In this document: positions 19,718-29,300 of the stretch, in pieces
Position numbering within the stretch: the first letter of the stretch is position 1
Layout: each line of letters opens with the position of its first letter
Virus record (IMG/VR): IMGVR_UViG_3300031974_003128
Location: 1-61,936 of that record
Reading direction: 5' to 3' (one strand)
DNA: 61,936 nucleotides
From: a virus
Made by a program: the position numbers and the translations under genes
The notes under the pieces: generated by a model
Databases searched by the model: none
Told to the model about the DNA's origin: nothing
The model's input: only the letters and a program-made list of their open reading frames with translations

Positions 19718-20730
19718 GTAAAACAATACTTGTAACAGGTGGCGCTGGTTTTATAGCTCATCACGTTATAGAAGAAATACTGGATAATACTGACTGGAAT
19801 ATAGTTAGTCTAGATAGATTAGATTTTAGTGGTAATCTAAATAGACTGCAAGAAGTAGTAGGTAGTAGAAAAGATAAGAAAAGAGTTAAAGTTATACATC
19901 ACGATTTAAAAGCTCCTCTTAATCCTCAGATTACTTCTTCTATTGGTAAGGTAAATTATGTAGCTCATTTAGCTGCAGGATCTCACGTAGATAGAAGTAT
20001 TGACTATCCAATGGAGTTTGTTCTTGATAATGTGGTTGGGACAGCAAACATATTAGAGTATGCTAAAACATTAGATATGCTAGATAAGTTTGTTTATTTT
20101 AGTACGGATGAAGTATTTGGCCCAGCTCCAGGAGAAGTTAAGTATAAGGAGAATGATAGATATAATTCTACTAATCCATATAGCGCATCTAAAGCTGGGG
20201 CAGAAGAGTTAGTTGTGGCTTTTGAAAACACTTATCAAATGCCAAACATAATAACCCATACTATGAATGTCTTTGGCGAAAGACAACATCCCGAAAAGTT
20301 TATACCAATGTGTATTAATAAAGTGTTAAAAGGTGAAAAGATTTGGATACACGGTAACAAAGAAAAAACAGAAGCCGGTAGCAGACACTACATACACGCT
20401 AAAGATGTAGCTAGTGCTTTATTGTTTTTACTAAATAATGACACACCATCTGTGCCTGATGAAACAGGAATTAAGTGTCCTAAGTATAATATTGTAGGTT
20501 CAGAAGAAATAGATAATTTATCATTAGCATTATATATATCAGCAGTGTTAAAGAAAAAATTAAAATATGAAATTATAGACTTTCATTCATCAAGACCAGG
20601 GCATGATTTACGTTATGCTTTATGTGGTGATAAAATGAAAAGTATTGGATGGACACCTAGTGAAGTTTATGATAAACTAAAACAAACTGTAAACTGGACT
20701 GTAGAAAATAAAAGATGGTTGATAGATTAA
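19714..20730 (+). CDS. rmlB: dTDP-glucose 4,6-dehydratase-like extended SDR
   Basis: A protein of 338 residues. The NAD-binding GGAGFI motif is at 9-14. The dehydratase triad signature is Thr131-Asp132-Glu133 (YFSTDEVFG), with Tyr156-x3-Lys160 (YSASK), almost the same numbering as E. coli RmlB. The TDE residues point to a 4,6-dehydratase and away from an epimerase. It would make a 4-keto-6-deoxy NDP-sugar for the two following glycosyltransferases. It is coupled by overlap to the oxygenase upstream and abuts the next gene. RmlA/C/D partners are absent, so the donor would depend partly on host enzymes. Confidence 0.88.
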   Translation: MSKTILVTGGAGFIAHHVIEEILDNTDWNIVSLDRLDFSGNLNRLQEVVGSRKDKKRVKVIHHDLKAPLNPQITSSIGKVNYVAHLAAGSHVDRSIDYPMEFVLDNVVGTANILEYAKTLDMLDKFVYFSTDEVFGPAPGEVKYKENDRYNSTNPYSASKAGAEELVVAFENTYQMPNIITHTMNVFGERQHPEKFIPMCINKVLKGEKIWIHGNKEKTEAGSRHYIHAKDVASALLFLLNNDTPSVPDETGIKCPKYNIVGSEEIDNLSLALYISAVLKKKLKYEIIDFHSSRPGHDLRYALCGDKMKSIGWTPSEVYDKLKQTVNWTVENKRWLID

Positions 20731-21552
20731 ATGAACAATTTCAACTTTCTAATTACTGCTCACTCTGATAATCCTACCAGATTAAATTTACTTTTACAAT
20801 GTATTGAATCAATAAAAAGATTTGGATATAAAGCCATAGTCGTTGATCATTTTTTTAACTACGAAGCATTTAAAGAAGCTGATGGTTTTGTATGGGTAGA
20901 AGATAATGCTATAGTAAAGCCTCAAGAGTGGAGTAAATATGATTTGTATCATGTGTGTCAAACCAATTATGAAAAGGTAGATACATTTACACCTTACGAT
21001 AGCTTTGCTCCATTTGCAATCATAGATCAATTCAACAAAGGTTATAGACTAGTTGAAGGTGATGGTGTATTTAGTATACATTATGATTGGCAACTTAAAA
21101 AAGATGTAAAAGAACTAGTAGAAAAATATCCTAACAGAGAAGGTATATTCTTTAAATATCCTCCAGATAATATGTCTTTATTTAGCAGTTGTTTTTATTT
21201 AAAGAAGTCACTTTGGAAAAAGTTTGAAAGAATACAATCTTTAGATCAGTATATGCATGAAATTAAAAAATATATGGAGTGGTTTTTTTATGATGAGTTC
21301 AAAGATGAAAATGTAGAAATATTAAAATCACACCCTAACGAATATTTTATTAATGATTTATATTATAGATCATCTTATTTAAATTTTAAATGCAATCTAT
21401 ATGGTTTAGATGATGAGGTTATATTTAATTTTAATAATTCATTTGAAACATTAGACAAAAAATTAGATTACTATTTTGTAAAAGAAGACAAGCCTCTTAA
21501 TATTCATTTACATAAAGACCATTTTAAATTTCATACATTTAGAAAAAAATGA
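20731..21552 (+). CDS. putative glycosyltransferase (GT-A type, weak)
   Basis: A protein of 273 residues. The opening NFNFLITAHSDNPTRLNLLL, then CIESIKRF and KAIVVDH, is the Rossmann-like beginning of a GT-A transferase. FFKYPPDNMSLFSSCFYLKK in the middle resembles acceptor-side segments of phage and capsule glycosyltransferases. No clean DxD is visible; ADGFVWVED near residue 54 is a candidate. The family call is weak; the context (RmlB before, a clearer GT after, ATGA overlap) supports it. Confidence 0.55.
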   Translation: MNNFNFLITAHSDNPTRLNLLLQCIESIKRFGYKAIVVDHFFNYEAFKEADGFVWVEDNAIVKPQEWSKYDLYHVCQTNYEKVDTFTPYDSFAPFAIIDQFNKGYRLVEGDGVFSIHYDWQLKKDVKELVEKYPNREGIFFKYPPDNMSLFSSCFYLKKSLWKKFERIQSLDQYMHEIKKYMEWFFYDEFKDENVEILKSHPNEYFINDLYYRSSYLNFKCNLYGLDDEVIFNFNNSFETLDKKLDYYFVKEDKPLNIHLHKDHFKFHTFRKK

Positions 21553-22382
21553 TACGATTTATTCCCAGTGCAATAGTAGATGATAGATACAGATGGATGG
21601 CTAACTTCTGGGCGTATTGTCAAAAAAAAGCTTATGGTTTACAATCATATAATAATAGTCTTGTAACTGTAGTAAAACAAAACAATACATTTAGTCCTGT
21701 ATATAATAATGTTGATTGGGATTTAAAAGGATTACCTTATTATATGTCACCTCCAATATGGGATTATGTAACTTGTCGAAACGAAAACTGTGTAGTTATA
21801 AATGTATTCTCTTCTATAAAACCACTGCTTGATTTATATGATGATGAGGACACAATAGTCTTGTGTGATATGGATATTGTTTCACTAAAAAAATATAATC
21901 ATATAATGCCAGGTGATAGTAATGTTATATGCTATGATGGCTATGAAGAATGGCATATGTTTATAGCAGATGAGTCAAAGAAAAACTATAATAAAATTAA
22001 AAAGTATTTAACTCATGAATCTGGTAAGTTTATGAACGGTGGTTTTGTTCCTATACTTGTAAAGAATAAAACTTTAAAACTTATCATTGATGATGTTATA
22101 TCTATAGCAGAACAAATTATAGAATCAGACTCAGAAGTAAACTGGAAATGGTGGGCTTGTATGACTGCATTTTCTATTGCTTGTCATAATAATAGAATTA
22201 AAATGATAGGGCAGAATAATACTTATATACCTAGTTTTAATCAGTTTGATGAACACGATCATTACTTCGCTCACTATAGTGTTGATTCTCAGTTTAATAA
22301 AGCTACATTTCCTAATCATAATATAGCAGAATATCCAAATAATTCTTTTTATGCTTTAGTTAAGGAATGGATGGCAAATTAA
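21549..22382 (+). CDS. glycosyltransferase (GT-A, DxD)
   Basis: A protein of 277 residues. The segment DTIVLCDMDIVSLKKYN has the metal-binding DxD at 107-109. FMNGGFVPIL (162-170) is the typical GT8-like NGG acceptor/donor loop, and a His-rich segment lies near the C-terminus (DEHDHYFAHY). This layout is shared with GT8-type and plant Ser/hydroxyproline transferases; I cannot say which is closer. It is the last gene of the oxygenase-dehydratase-GT-GT cassette. Transfer of a sugar to hydroxylated or threonine residues of the Pro-rich fibres is inference. Confidence 0.7.
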   Translation: MIRFIPSAIVDDRYRWMANFWAYCQKKAYGLQSYNNSLVTVVKQNNTFSPVYNNVDWDLKGLPYYMSPPIWDYVTCRNENCVVINVFSSIKPLLDLYDDEDTIVLCDMDIVSLKKYNHIMPGDSNVICYDGYEEWHMFIADESKKNYNKIKKYLTHESGKFMNGGFVPILVKNKTLKLIIDDVISIAEQIIESDSEVNWKWWACMTAFSIACHNNRIKMIGQNNTYIPSFNQFDEHDHYFAHYSVDSQFNKATFPNHNIAEYPNNSFYALVKEWMAN

Positions 22383-22403
22383 AACACTTAACTTTTTAAT
22401 TTG

Positions 22404-22411
22404 TAAATTTG
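22404..22411 (+). promoter_or_regulatory. -7 promoter element TAAATTTG
   Basis: It fits TAnnTTTG and lies 18 bp before the ATG at 22430. It gives the second Pro-rich protein a promoter separate from the modification cassette. Confidence 0.65.
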
Positions 22412-22429
22412 TACAATATTAATTGATTT

Positions 22430-23635
22430 ATGGATTGTTTAACCTATGTAATAGTTTGTCCAGTAGGAGCAGATGGTGGTGAGTGTTCTTGGAATATACT
22501 TTGTTGTGATGGTGTTAAAAGATCAGTAACAATTCCAGAGGAAGATGAGCGAGAAGTATGTTTAGGTTACCCCTACAATATAGGTAAAACTTCTATATCA
22601 GGTTCTTCATATAGAAAAGAACCGGCAGAATCTTGTAATACTACTTGTGGTTATGCCGATCCTAGCCCACTACCTCCACCTAGTCCACCAACTCCGGTTG
22701 CACCGACACCAAGTCCTGCACCGAGTCCAACTCCAACTCCAACTCCAACTCCAACTCCTATACCTACTCCAACTCCTATACCTACTCCAACTCCAGTTCC
22801 TGCGAGTATAGTTCCACCTATACCTTCGCCAGTAACTACAGAGTATACATTAACTTATTCTCAAGCAGCTCAAGGTTGGCCATCTTTTTATTCTTTCATA
22901 CCTGAGATTATGATTGGTATGAATCAATACTTTTATTCATTTAGTGGTGGTAATTTATATCAACATAATAGTGATCTATCAAGAAATAATTTTTATGGAA
23001 CTCAATACAACTCATATATAACTACAGTGTTTAATGAGAGACCTCTTGAAAACAAACTATTTAAAACAATTAATTTAGAATCAGATCAAGCTTGGGATGT
23101 TACAATGGAAACAGATATACAAACTAATGGGTATATAGATTCAGAATGGTTTGAGAAAAAAGAAAACGCATTCTTTGCATTTATTAGACAAAGAGGAGAG
23201 ATACCTGCATTAACAGGTGAGTATGCCATGAGATCAGTAAATGGTATAGGTAAAGCATTATCTTGGAGTTTAGTCACCACTACCTTGACAGTAAACTTTT
23301 CAATCACGCCTCTAGTTAGTATAGGTAGTGAGGTGTCAGTAGGAGACTATTTATATTTCTCTGTTCCTTCATATACCACAGTAGAATTAGCAGGTCAGAT
23401 TACAAACATTGAAGTAAATCTTCCAGCAGGTATAAACAGAATTACAGTTGACGCATCCGTATCAGGAGCACAGCCTATTACAGTAGCAGATCCTTATATC
23501 TTATTTATTAAAAGTGCTGAAGCAGAATCTAATGGTTTACTTGGTCACTATGGTATATTTACCCTTACAAACAAAAGCACGCAATCAACTGAATTATTTG
23601 CCGTTGAATCGGAAATCATGAAAAGCTATCCGTAA
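22430..23635 (+). CDS. second proline-rich virion protein with detached stabilization-protein C-terminus
   Basis: A protein of 401 residues. The first 75 are Cys-rich (eight or more Cys, including CCDG and CNTTCG). Residues about 77-135 are a Pro block of SP, TP, IP and VP repeats. The rest (GWPSFYSFIPEIMIGMNQYF, then YSFSGGNLYQHN, NRP-type LENKLFKTINLE, and ENAFFAFIRQRGE) is what normally ends the stabilization/muzzle protein of Bacteroidota podoviruses. The ancestral protein thus looks split, with the hydroxylase/glycosyltransferase cassette between the halves and both halves ending or beginning in Pro-rich, Cys-rich modules. It has its own promoter at 22404. Confidence 0.75.
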   Translation: MDCLTYVIVCPVGADGGECSWNILCCDGVKRSVTIPEEDEREVCLGYPYNIGKTSISGSSYRKEPAESCNTTCGYADPSPLPPPSPPTPVAPTPSPAPSPTPTPTPTPTPIPTPTPIPTPTPVPASIVPPIPSPVTTEYTLTYSQAAQGWPSFYSFIPEIMIGMNQYFYSFSGGNLYQHNSDLSRNNFYGTQYNSYITTVFNERPLENKLFKTINLESDQAWDVTMETDIQTNGYIDSEWFEKKENAFFAFIRQRGEIPALTGEYAMRSVNGIGKALSWSLVTTTLTVNFSITPLVSIGSEVSVGDYLYFSVPSYTTVELAGQITNIEVNLPAGINRITVDASVSGAQPITVADPYILFIKSAEAESNGLLGHYGIFTLTNKSTQSTELFAVESEIMKSYP

Positions 23636-23641
23636 AATTAG

Positions 23642-23649
23642 TATCTTTG
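23642..23649 (+). promoter_or_regulatory. -7 promoter element TATCTTTG, nearly leaderless
   Basis: It fits TAnnTTTG and ends only 6 bp before the ATG at 23656, so the transcript would have almost no 5' leader. A TTG at 23647 inside the element is in frame but unlikely to be the start. Confidence 0.7.
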
Positions 23650-23655
23650 CATAGA

Positions 23656-24054
23656 ATGGAATTTAATATACGAAAATTAAATCCATCTGATTATGAAGAG
23701 GTATTGGTAGGTTGGTGGAAAGATTGGGGTTGGAAAGCTCCAGCTAAAGATTTTCTACCAGAAAACGGAGAAGGTGGATTAATGGTTTTAGATGATATTA
23801 AACCAGTTTGCGCTGGTTTTTTGTACATTTCAAACTCTAAAGTTGCTTGGGTTGAGTGGATAATATCAGATAAGAACTATAAAAACAAAGATAAAGCTTT
23901 GAATTTATTATTGGATACATTAATATTAACAAGCAAAAATTTAAATATGAAATATATATTTGCTACAAATGACAATAAAAGTTTAATTAAAAGATTTGTA
24001 GGCAAAGGTTTTCAAAAAGGTAGTATAACAACTGAATTAATTAAAGTATTATAA
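23656..24054 (+). CDS. GNAT-like acetyltransferase
   Basis: About 132 residues from the ATG at 23656. The order is an N-terminal strand FNIRKLNPSDYEEVL, a central strand pair VCAGFLYISNSKVAWVEWII, a helix over the cofactor site (KDKALNLLLDTLI) and the terminal FVGKGFQKGS. This fits the GNAT fold, although the classical Q/RxxGxG/A loop is replaced by NKDKAL. It probably acetylates an amine; the target is unknown. It lies between the second Pro-rich protein and the ejection proteins. Confidence 0.65.
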   Translation: MEFNIRKLNPSDYEEVLVGWWKDWGWKAPAKDFLPENGEGGLMVLDDIKPVCAGFLYISNSKVAWVEWIISDKNYKNKDKALNLLLDTLILTSKNLNMKYIFATNDNKSLIKRFVGKGFQKGSITTELIKVL

Positions 24055-24055
24055 T

Positions 24056-24808
24056 ATGGGACTAGGAACAGCAGAAACCGCAAATGCACCACAAAGTGGA
24101 GGAATTTATACACCATCAATAACAGCTCCTTCTAAAGCAGCAGTAGGTCAAACTTTGCAGAATCAACTAATGAATAGATCTTCGGCTCCTACAACAACAC
24201 CCTCATCTACAGGTAATTTTTTACAAGGATTAGGCAACGCATTTGCTGCTGTTTCAGGGCCTTTAGGTTTAGCAATGGGTGTGGCGGGTAGTATAATGAG
24301 TTTTGCAGACGCAAAAAAACAACGAGAGTTACAAGTTGAAGCTCAACTTGAAGCAGATAAAGCATTTGAGGAAGCTGGTCGTATACTACAAGAACAATAT
24401 ATGTCTGGTGTAAGCATACCTCTTGGAGCTTATGAGCTTGAAAGAGAAGGGATTGCACAGGCAGGAGCTCAAGCAATACAAGCTTTAACTGAAGGTGAAG
24501 CTAGAGGAGCTGCAGGTGGAGTAGGTAGAGTAGTAGCTTTACAACAAGAAGCTCTTGCAAAACAAAGAGCTGATCTTGAGGAAAGACAGTTTCAACTAGA
24601 AAAAGCTCAGGCAGAAGAATTAATGGCTCTACAACAAGGAAGACTTGGGTTAAAAATGGGAGAAGTTGCAGGTCAACAAGAATATTTAGCAGATCTAAGA
24701 GCACAAGAAGCTGCATCTAGATTAGCTGGCGTGCAAGGTGTAGCACAAACATCTGCAGATTTATTTAAAGCTTTTACACCTTTGTTTAAGAAAGACAAAG
24801 AAGATTAA
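24056..24808 (+). CDS. internal virion/ejection protein (250 aa)
   Basis: The N-terminal 45 residues are Ser/Thr/Pro-rich. Then comes a hydrophobic Gly/Ala helix (about 55-85: FAAVSGPLGLAMGVAGSIMS), then long Ala/Glu/Gln coiled-coil helices (about 90-235). This design (one membrane-active helix plus coiled coil) is typical of the small internal protein of podoviruses that is ejected and helps form a channel through the envelope. It is the first of three ejection-type genes in a row. Confidence 0.65.
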   Translation: MGLGTAETANAPQSGGIYTPSITAPSKAAVGQTLQNQLMNRSSAPTTTPSSTGNFLQGLGNAFAAVSGPLGLAMGVAGSIMSFADAKKQRELQVEAQLEADKAFEEAGRILQEQYMSGVSIPLGAYELEREGIAQAGAQAIQALTEGEARGAAGGVGRVVALQQEALAKQRADLEERQFQLEKAQAEELMALQQGRLGLKMGEVAGQQEYLADLRAQEAASRLAGVQGVAQTSADLFKAFTPLFKKDKED

Positions 24809-24814
24809 AATATT

Positions 24815-26317
24815 ATGGCTACAAAGTTTGGTTATGTAAGAGATAAACAGCCCTTAAGTATTAACTGGGCAGAAATATCTAAAAGTTTTAATGACAGGTT
24901 AGCTGCTGATGAAGCAGAGAGACAAAGCAAAAGAGAGGATATACAGAAGCAATATGATGATTTATCTAAAGAATTAATTAATAGGCCTGTCGGATATAAT
25001 ACAGATTTAAATGATGTTATTGCGTCATACTCCACGCAAGCTTCTCAATCAGCCCTAACAAATCTTAACAAATTAAAAAGTGGTGAAATTACTGAACAAG
25101 AATACTACAATCGTAGAGCTAATTTAAAAAGCAGTACAGAAAATTTCTTTTTATATGCAAATAATTTTAATCAAAAGTTAAATGAAAATATGAAGCTAAT
25201 TCAATCACAAGACCCTAACAATAAAGGCTCTGATAGAATGGCTTTTCAATTAGCTTTGGCTCAGGATATGCTTAACTTTAAAAACACAAAAGCTATAATA
25301 GATCCTGCAACTGATGAGCTTATACTTGTTAAAACAGATGCAGAAGGAAATCCTACAAATGAAATTATTGATGTAACACAATTAGGATATTTATCTTCAT
25401 TACAAGAAAAATCTTATAACTACAAGCAAAAAGTTAATCAAATAATTGAAGGAAAAGGCACTAAGAAATATAGAGATTCTACAGGAAAAGAAGTAATAAC
25501 AATATTAGGTGCTGAAATTAATAGCGAACAAGCAGCTAAAACCATTGATTCAATTGCTGAAAGTTTACTAGGAGGTGAACCAGAGATATTAAGTATTTTA
25601 TCTCAGAACGGATATAAGTATACTCAAGATGAAAGTTTAAAAGGCAAAGATGGTTTTATATATTATGATATAAAAAATAATACCTATGACTATGACAAAT
25701 CTAAAGCTAAAGATATTTTAGTTGAGGATATAAAATCTGCTATACCTGAGACAATTTTAGAACCAAAAGCTAAAACTGAAAACGAACTTGAGATAGAAAG
25801 ATTACAAATAGAAAACTTACAAAATCAAGTAGAACTTGGTAAAGTAAAAGTAAATGAAGCAAGAGCTAGAGATATTGATACATCAAACCTTCAACCTCAA
25901 TTAAATGCAGATATACAAAAAACCATTGGCCCTGCTGTAGTAGATTTATATAAAAATAATTTTACAGGTTTGAGAGAAAGTAAAAAATATAAAAATGCTA
26001 TTGACGCAACTCTTGAATTATTAAATAGATATGGAGCAGGATTTGCAACTACCATTGAAAGAGATGGTGATGTAATTAGATTTACAACACCAGCTTACGA
26101 TGCTTCAGGAAAAGAATTAAAAACACCTCAAGAGGAAATTTATTCTATAGAAAATATAAAAAGCGGTGAAACTTTAAATGCTTTATTAGAAGCGTTTATT
26201 ATAAATTATACTGCCCCACAATTTATAAACAATGCTTACCAAACAGGTAAGTTTAAACAACCTTTATCTGAAGAAACTGTTGTTTCAGAAGAAACAGAAA
26301 CTCTTGAATTAGACTAG
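24815..26317 (+). CDS. putative ejection/cargo protein (500 aa)
   Basis: A helical, charged, soluble protein with no signal sequence. It lies between the small internal protein and the giant 1876-residue protein, in the place of crAss-like 'cargo' proteins packed in the virion and released with DNA. Residues about 320-350 form a coiled coil (ELEIERLQIENLQNQVELG). No enzymatic motif is recognised. Confidence 0.6.
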   Translation: MATKFGYVRDKQPLSINWAEISKSFNDRLAADEAERQSKREDIQKQYDDLSKELINRPVGYNTDLNDVIASYSTQASQSALTNLNKLKSGEITEQEYYNRRANLKSSTENFFLYANNFNQKLNENMKLIQSQDPNNKGSDRMAFQLALAQDMLNFKNTKAIIDPATDELILVKTDAEGNPTNEIIDVTQLGYLSSLQEKSYNYKQKVNQIIEGKGTKKYRDSTGKEVITILGAEINSEQAAKTIDSIAESLLGGEPEILSILSQNGYKYTQDESLKGKDGFIYYDIKNNTYDYDKSKAKDILVEDIKSAIPETILEPKAKTENELEIERLQIENLQNQVELGKVKVNEARARDIDTSNLQPQLNADIQKTIGPAVVDLYKNNFTGLRESKKYKNAIDATLELLNRYGAGFATTIERDGDVIRFTTPAYDASGKELKTPQEEIYSIENIKSGETLNALLEAFIINYTAPQFINNAYQTGKFKQPLSEETVVSEETETLELD

Positions 26318-26318
26318 T

Positions 26319-29300
26319 ATGGATGAAATCAAAAAACTTTATGACGTTTTAATTAGAGATGGATACTATTCAAAATCATTTGATGATTTTCAATTACAAT
26401 TTTCAAATCCAGAATATGTTGATAAAGTATATAATGTTGTAACAAGAGATGGGTTATACTCAAAGGATAAAAATAGTTTTGTTGAAAAATATTCTTTAAA
26501 AAAAAAAGATTTATCAGAAATTCCTACGGTATCAGGATTGGAAACTGGCACATTGGATTTACCAGAACCTGAAGTTTATCAAGAACCCCTTGGTTTTTTT
26601 GAAGGAAACTTTGGTAAAGGAATGTTTTTTGATTTATTAGATGATACAATTCTAGATATTAGAAGAGGTTTTGCTCAAGGCGCAAGTCTTAAACAAGCTC
26701 TTAAATTACAAAGAAAAGGCTCTAAGGCTACTCCTGAAGATATAGACAGATATGTTGATGTTGTAAATAAAATGCAGTCTATACCTATTACAGATGAAAT
26801 GCGAAATTTTCAAAAAATTTATGAAGAAAATGACAGGTCATGGCTGGGATTTGTAAAAGGCGCATTAAATAATCCATCTGTTTTAACTGGAGTTGTTGCT
26901 CAATCTGTAGCAAGTATGTTAAATCCCCAAGTTGCTTTTGGAGCTATAAAAGGAGGTGTAGGAGGTGGGATTGTAGGAGGAGCTGGTGGATTATCAGTAG
27001 GCGGCCCGTTAGTAGGTTTAGCAGGTTTAACAAAAGGTGCGCAGTATGGAGCTATTGCAGGTCTCACTAACACATTAGAAGCAGGGCTTGCTTTTACAGA
27101 ATTTTTACAAGAGGAAATAGAAAAAAACCCTGATTTAAAATTTGATGACGAAGGTATTGCTGCGGTATTAAATGATGATGAAGCTTTTAAAAGAATTAAA
27201 TCAAGAACAAAAGCAAGAGGGTATTCAATTGCAACAGTAAATGCTATAACTTATGGTGTTGCTAACCAGTTAGCAAGAGCTGGTAGAAATATAAAAAGAT
27301 TAAAATATTTACCATCACCACAAACTGCATTAAGAAAAGGTACTGAATTTGTTGGAGGAGGTTTAGGTGAAGTTGCGGGTAGAGCTGCAGCAGGTCAAGA
27401 AATGGATGTAGCTGAAGTGGGTTTCGAAGCTTTTGGTGAAGTATTAGCTCCTGAAAGTGTTATACCTACATTTCAAAATGCTGTTTATAGTATAGATGGC
27501 GAAAGGGTAAATAAAGTAGATGTTATGGATATGCTTGAAGGGGATCCTGAAGCTTTATTAAAAACTGAGATTACTATTAAGAATGACGAAAGTTTTGATG
27601 CAGAAGTACAAGCTGCAGTAAAAAAAGCTATAACAGTAAGAAATGTTAAAAATGGATTAACTCCTGAGCAAAGAGAAAATATAACTGATGAGCAGTTAAA
27701 TAATTTAGTTGATTTACAATTAGAATTAGATAATGAAAAAAGTAGCGAATCTCAGGTGGGAGAAGATAATGCTATAGAAACAAAACAAAAAATAAAACAA
27801 ATTACAGATGCCATTCAAAAGCCAAGCCCAGAGAAGGTGGATGTACAAAAACCTGCCCCAGATAGCGAAGCAGTGGGAGAGAGAGACATCCAACAACAGC
27901 CAGTTACCGGAAAGGTTACACCCGAGCCAGTCGAACCAGAAGCAAAACCAGCCGAAGAAGTCACGCCTGAGGTTGAGACTAAGGAGAGCCAGGTAGAACC
28001 CGCTCTTACCCAGGAAAATTTATTAGAAAATGAAACACTAGAGGAGGGGGAACACTCAGAAAACAAAGGCAGAGTGTTTACTAAAATTGCACAGGTGACA
28101 GAAAAGGATGGGGTTACTACTACTAAGTTTTTCTTTAATAAAAGTGATAAAGATAAATCCCAAAGAGCCAAAGGTAAAGTGTCAGAAAAAGCATTAGAAA
28201 AAAGAGGGTATCAGATTTCCAAAGAAGATAAAGAAACTTTTGAAGATGACTTTGCAGAAGGAGTAACGGTAAATTATGAGGTTACAGAAATAAGAGAATC
28301 AGAAAGTGGAGCAGCAGCAGATGTTACAGTAACCTATACTAGGCCAGATGGAACTCAGGATACGATAACTGGTAGTGTAACATTAGAACCTTTTGTAGAA
28401 ACTGAACAAGTAGAAGAAACATACACTCTTCCAGAAAATCCTATAGAAGCTAAAAAAGATTTTGAGATTATTGATAACAGAAATCAAAAAGCAGGTCTGG
28501 AAATAGATGAAGATGGTAATGGTAAATACTATGTAGAGAATATTAAAACAGGAAAAATAGTTGCTGTTAAAACAAAAAAAGAAGCACAGGAAACAATACA
28601 AAATCCTAAAAGTTTTGATTACGGAGAAGGTCAACCTGTGCTTGAAGAGTTTAGAACTAAAGTTATAGAAGAAGTTGTAGAAGCTCCTATTGAAGCTGCG
28701 CCTACTGATAAAGTAAGAAAGATTGGAAACTTTGAAGTTATAATTACTGAGGATAATAAAATAAAAAGTATTAAAAAAGATGGGAAAGAAGTTTCTGCTC
28801 AAGGTAGAAGAAATGCTGAGAAACTTATTATGCAATCTGGTGAAATTGATGTAACTAAAGGAGAAGATGCTCAGCTTGATAAAGGAATGTCAGAACTTGA
28901 AGTATCTGAAAAAATTGCTAGAGAAAGTAACAACCCCTCACAAATTGCTAAAGAAATACAGTTTATAAAAGAGAAAAAGAAAAATCAAAAACAAGAGTTA
29001 AAAAATTCTAAAGAATCTGGTTTACCTTCTATGTTTACTAAAAATAAAAAATTTACTCCTGAATCAATTGAAGAAAGATTAGGAACTAAAATATCTGAAT
29101 TAGGAAAAGGTTTTAAAGAAACATGGGTTAGTGAGACTGGTGATAATATTAGGGAAGGTTATCTTGAGGAAGTTTCTGATGATTTAAAAATTGATCACAG
29201 TGAAGCAGATGTTACTGATTTTATTAAATTGTATCCTAATGTTACTAAATATAATCAAGAATTTTTAAGTAAATTAACACAGCTGCAAAAAGATCTTGAG

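Noticed and set aside
28383-28835. 150-codon minus-strand ORF inside the giant ejection gene
   Set aside because: It is a Phe/Ser/Tyr-rich shadow of Lys/Glu codons in the real gene, with no family pattern.
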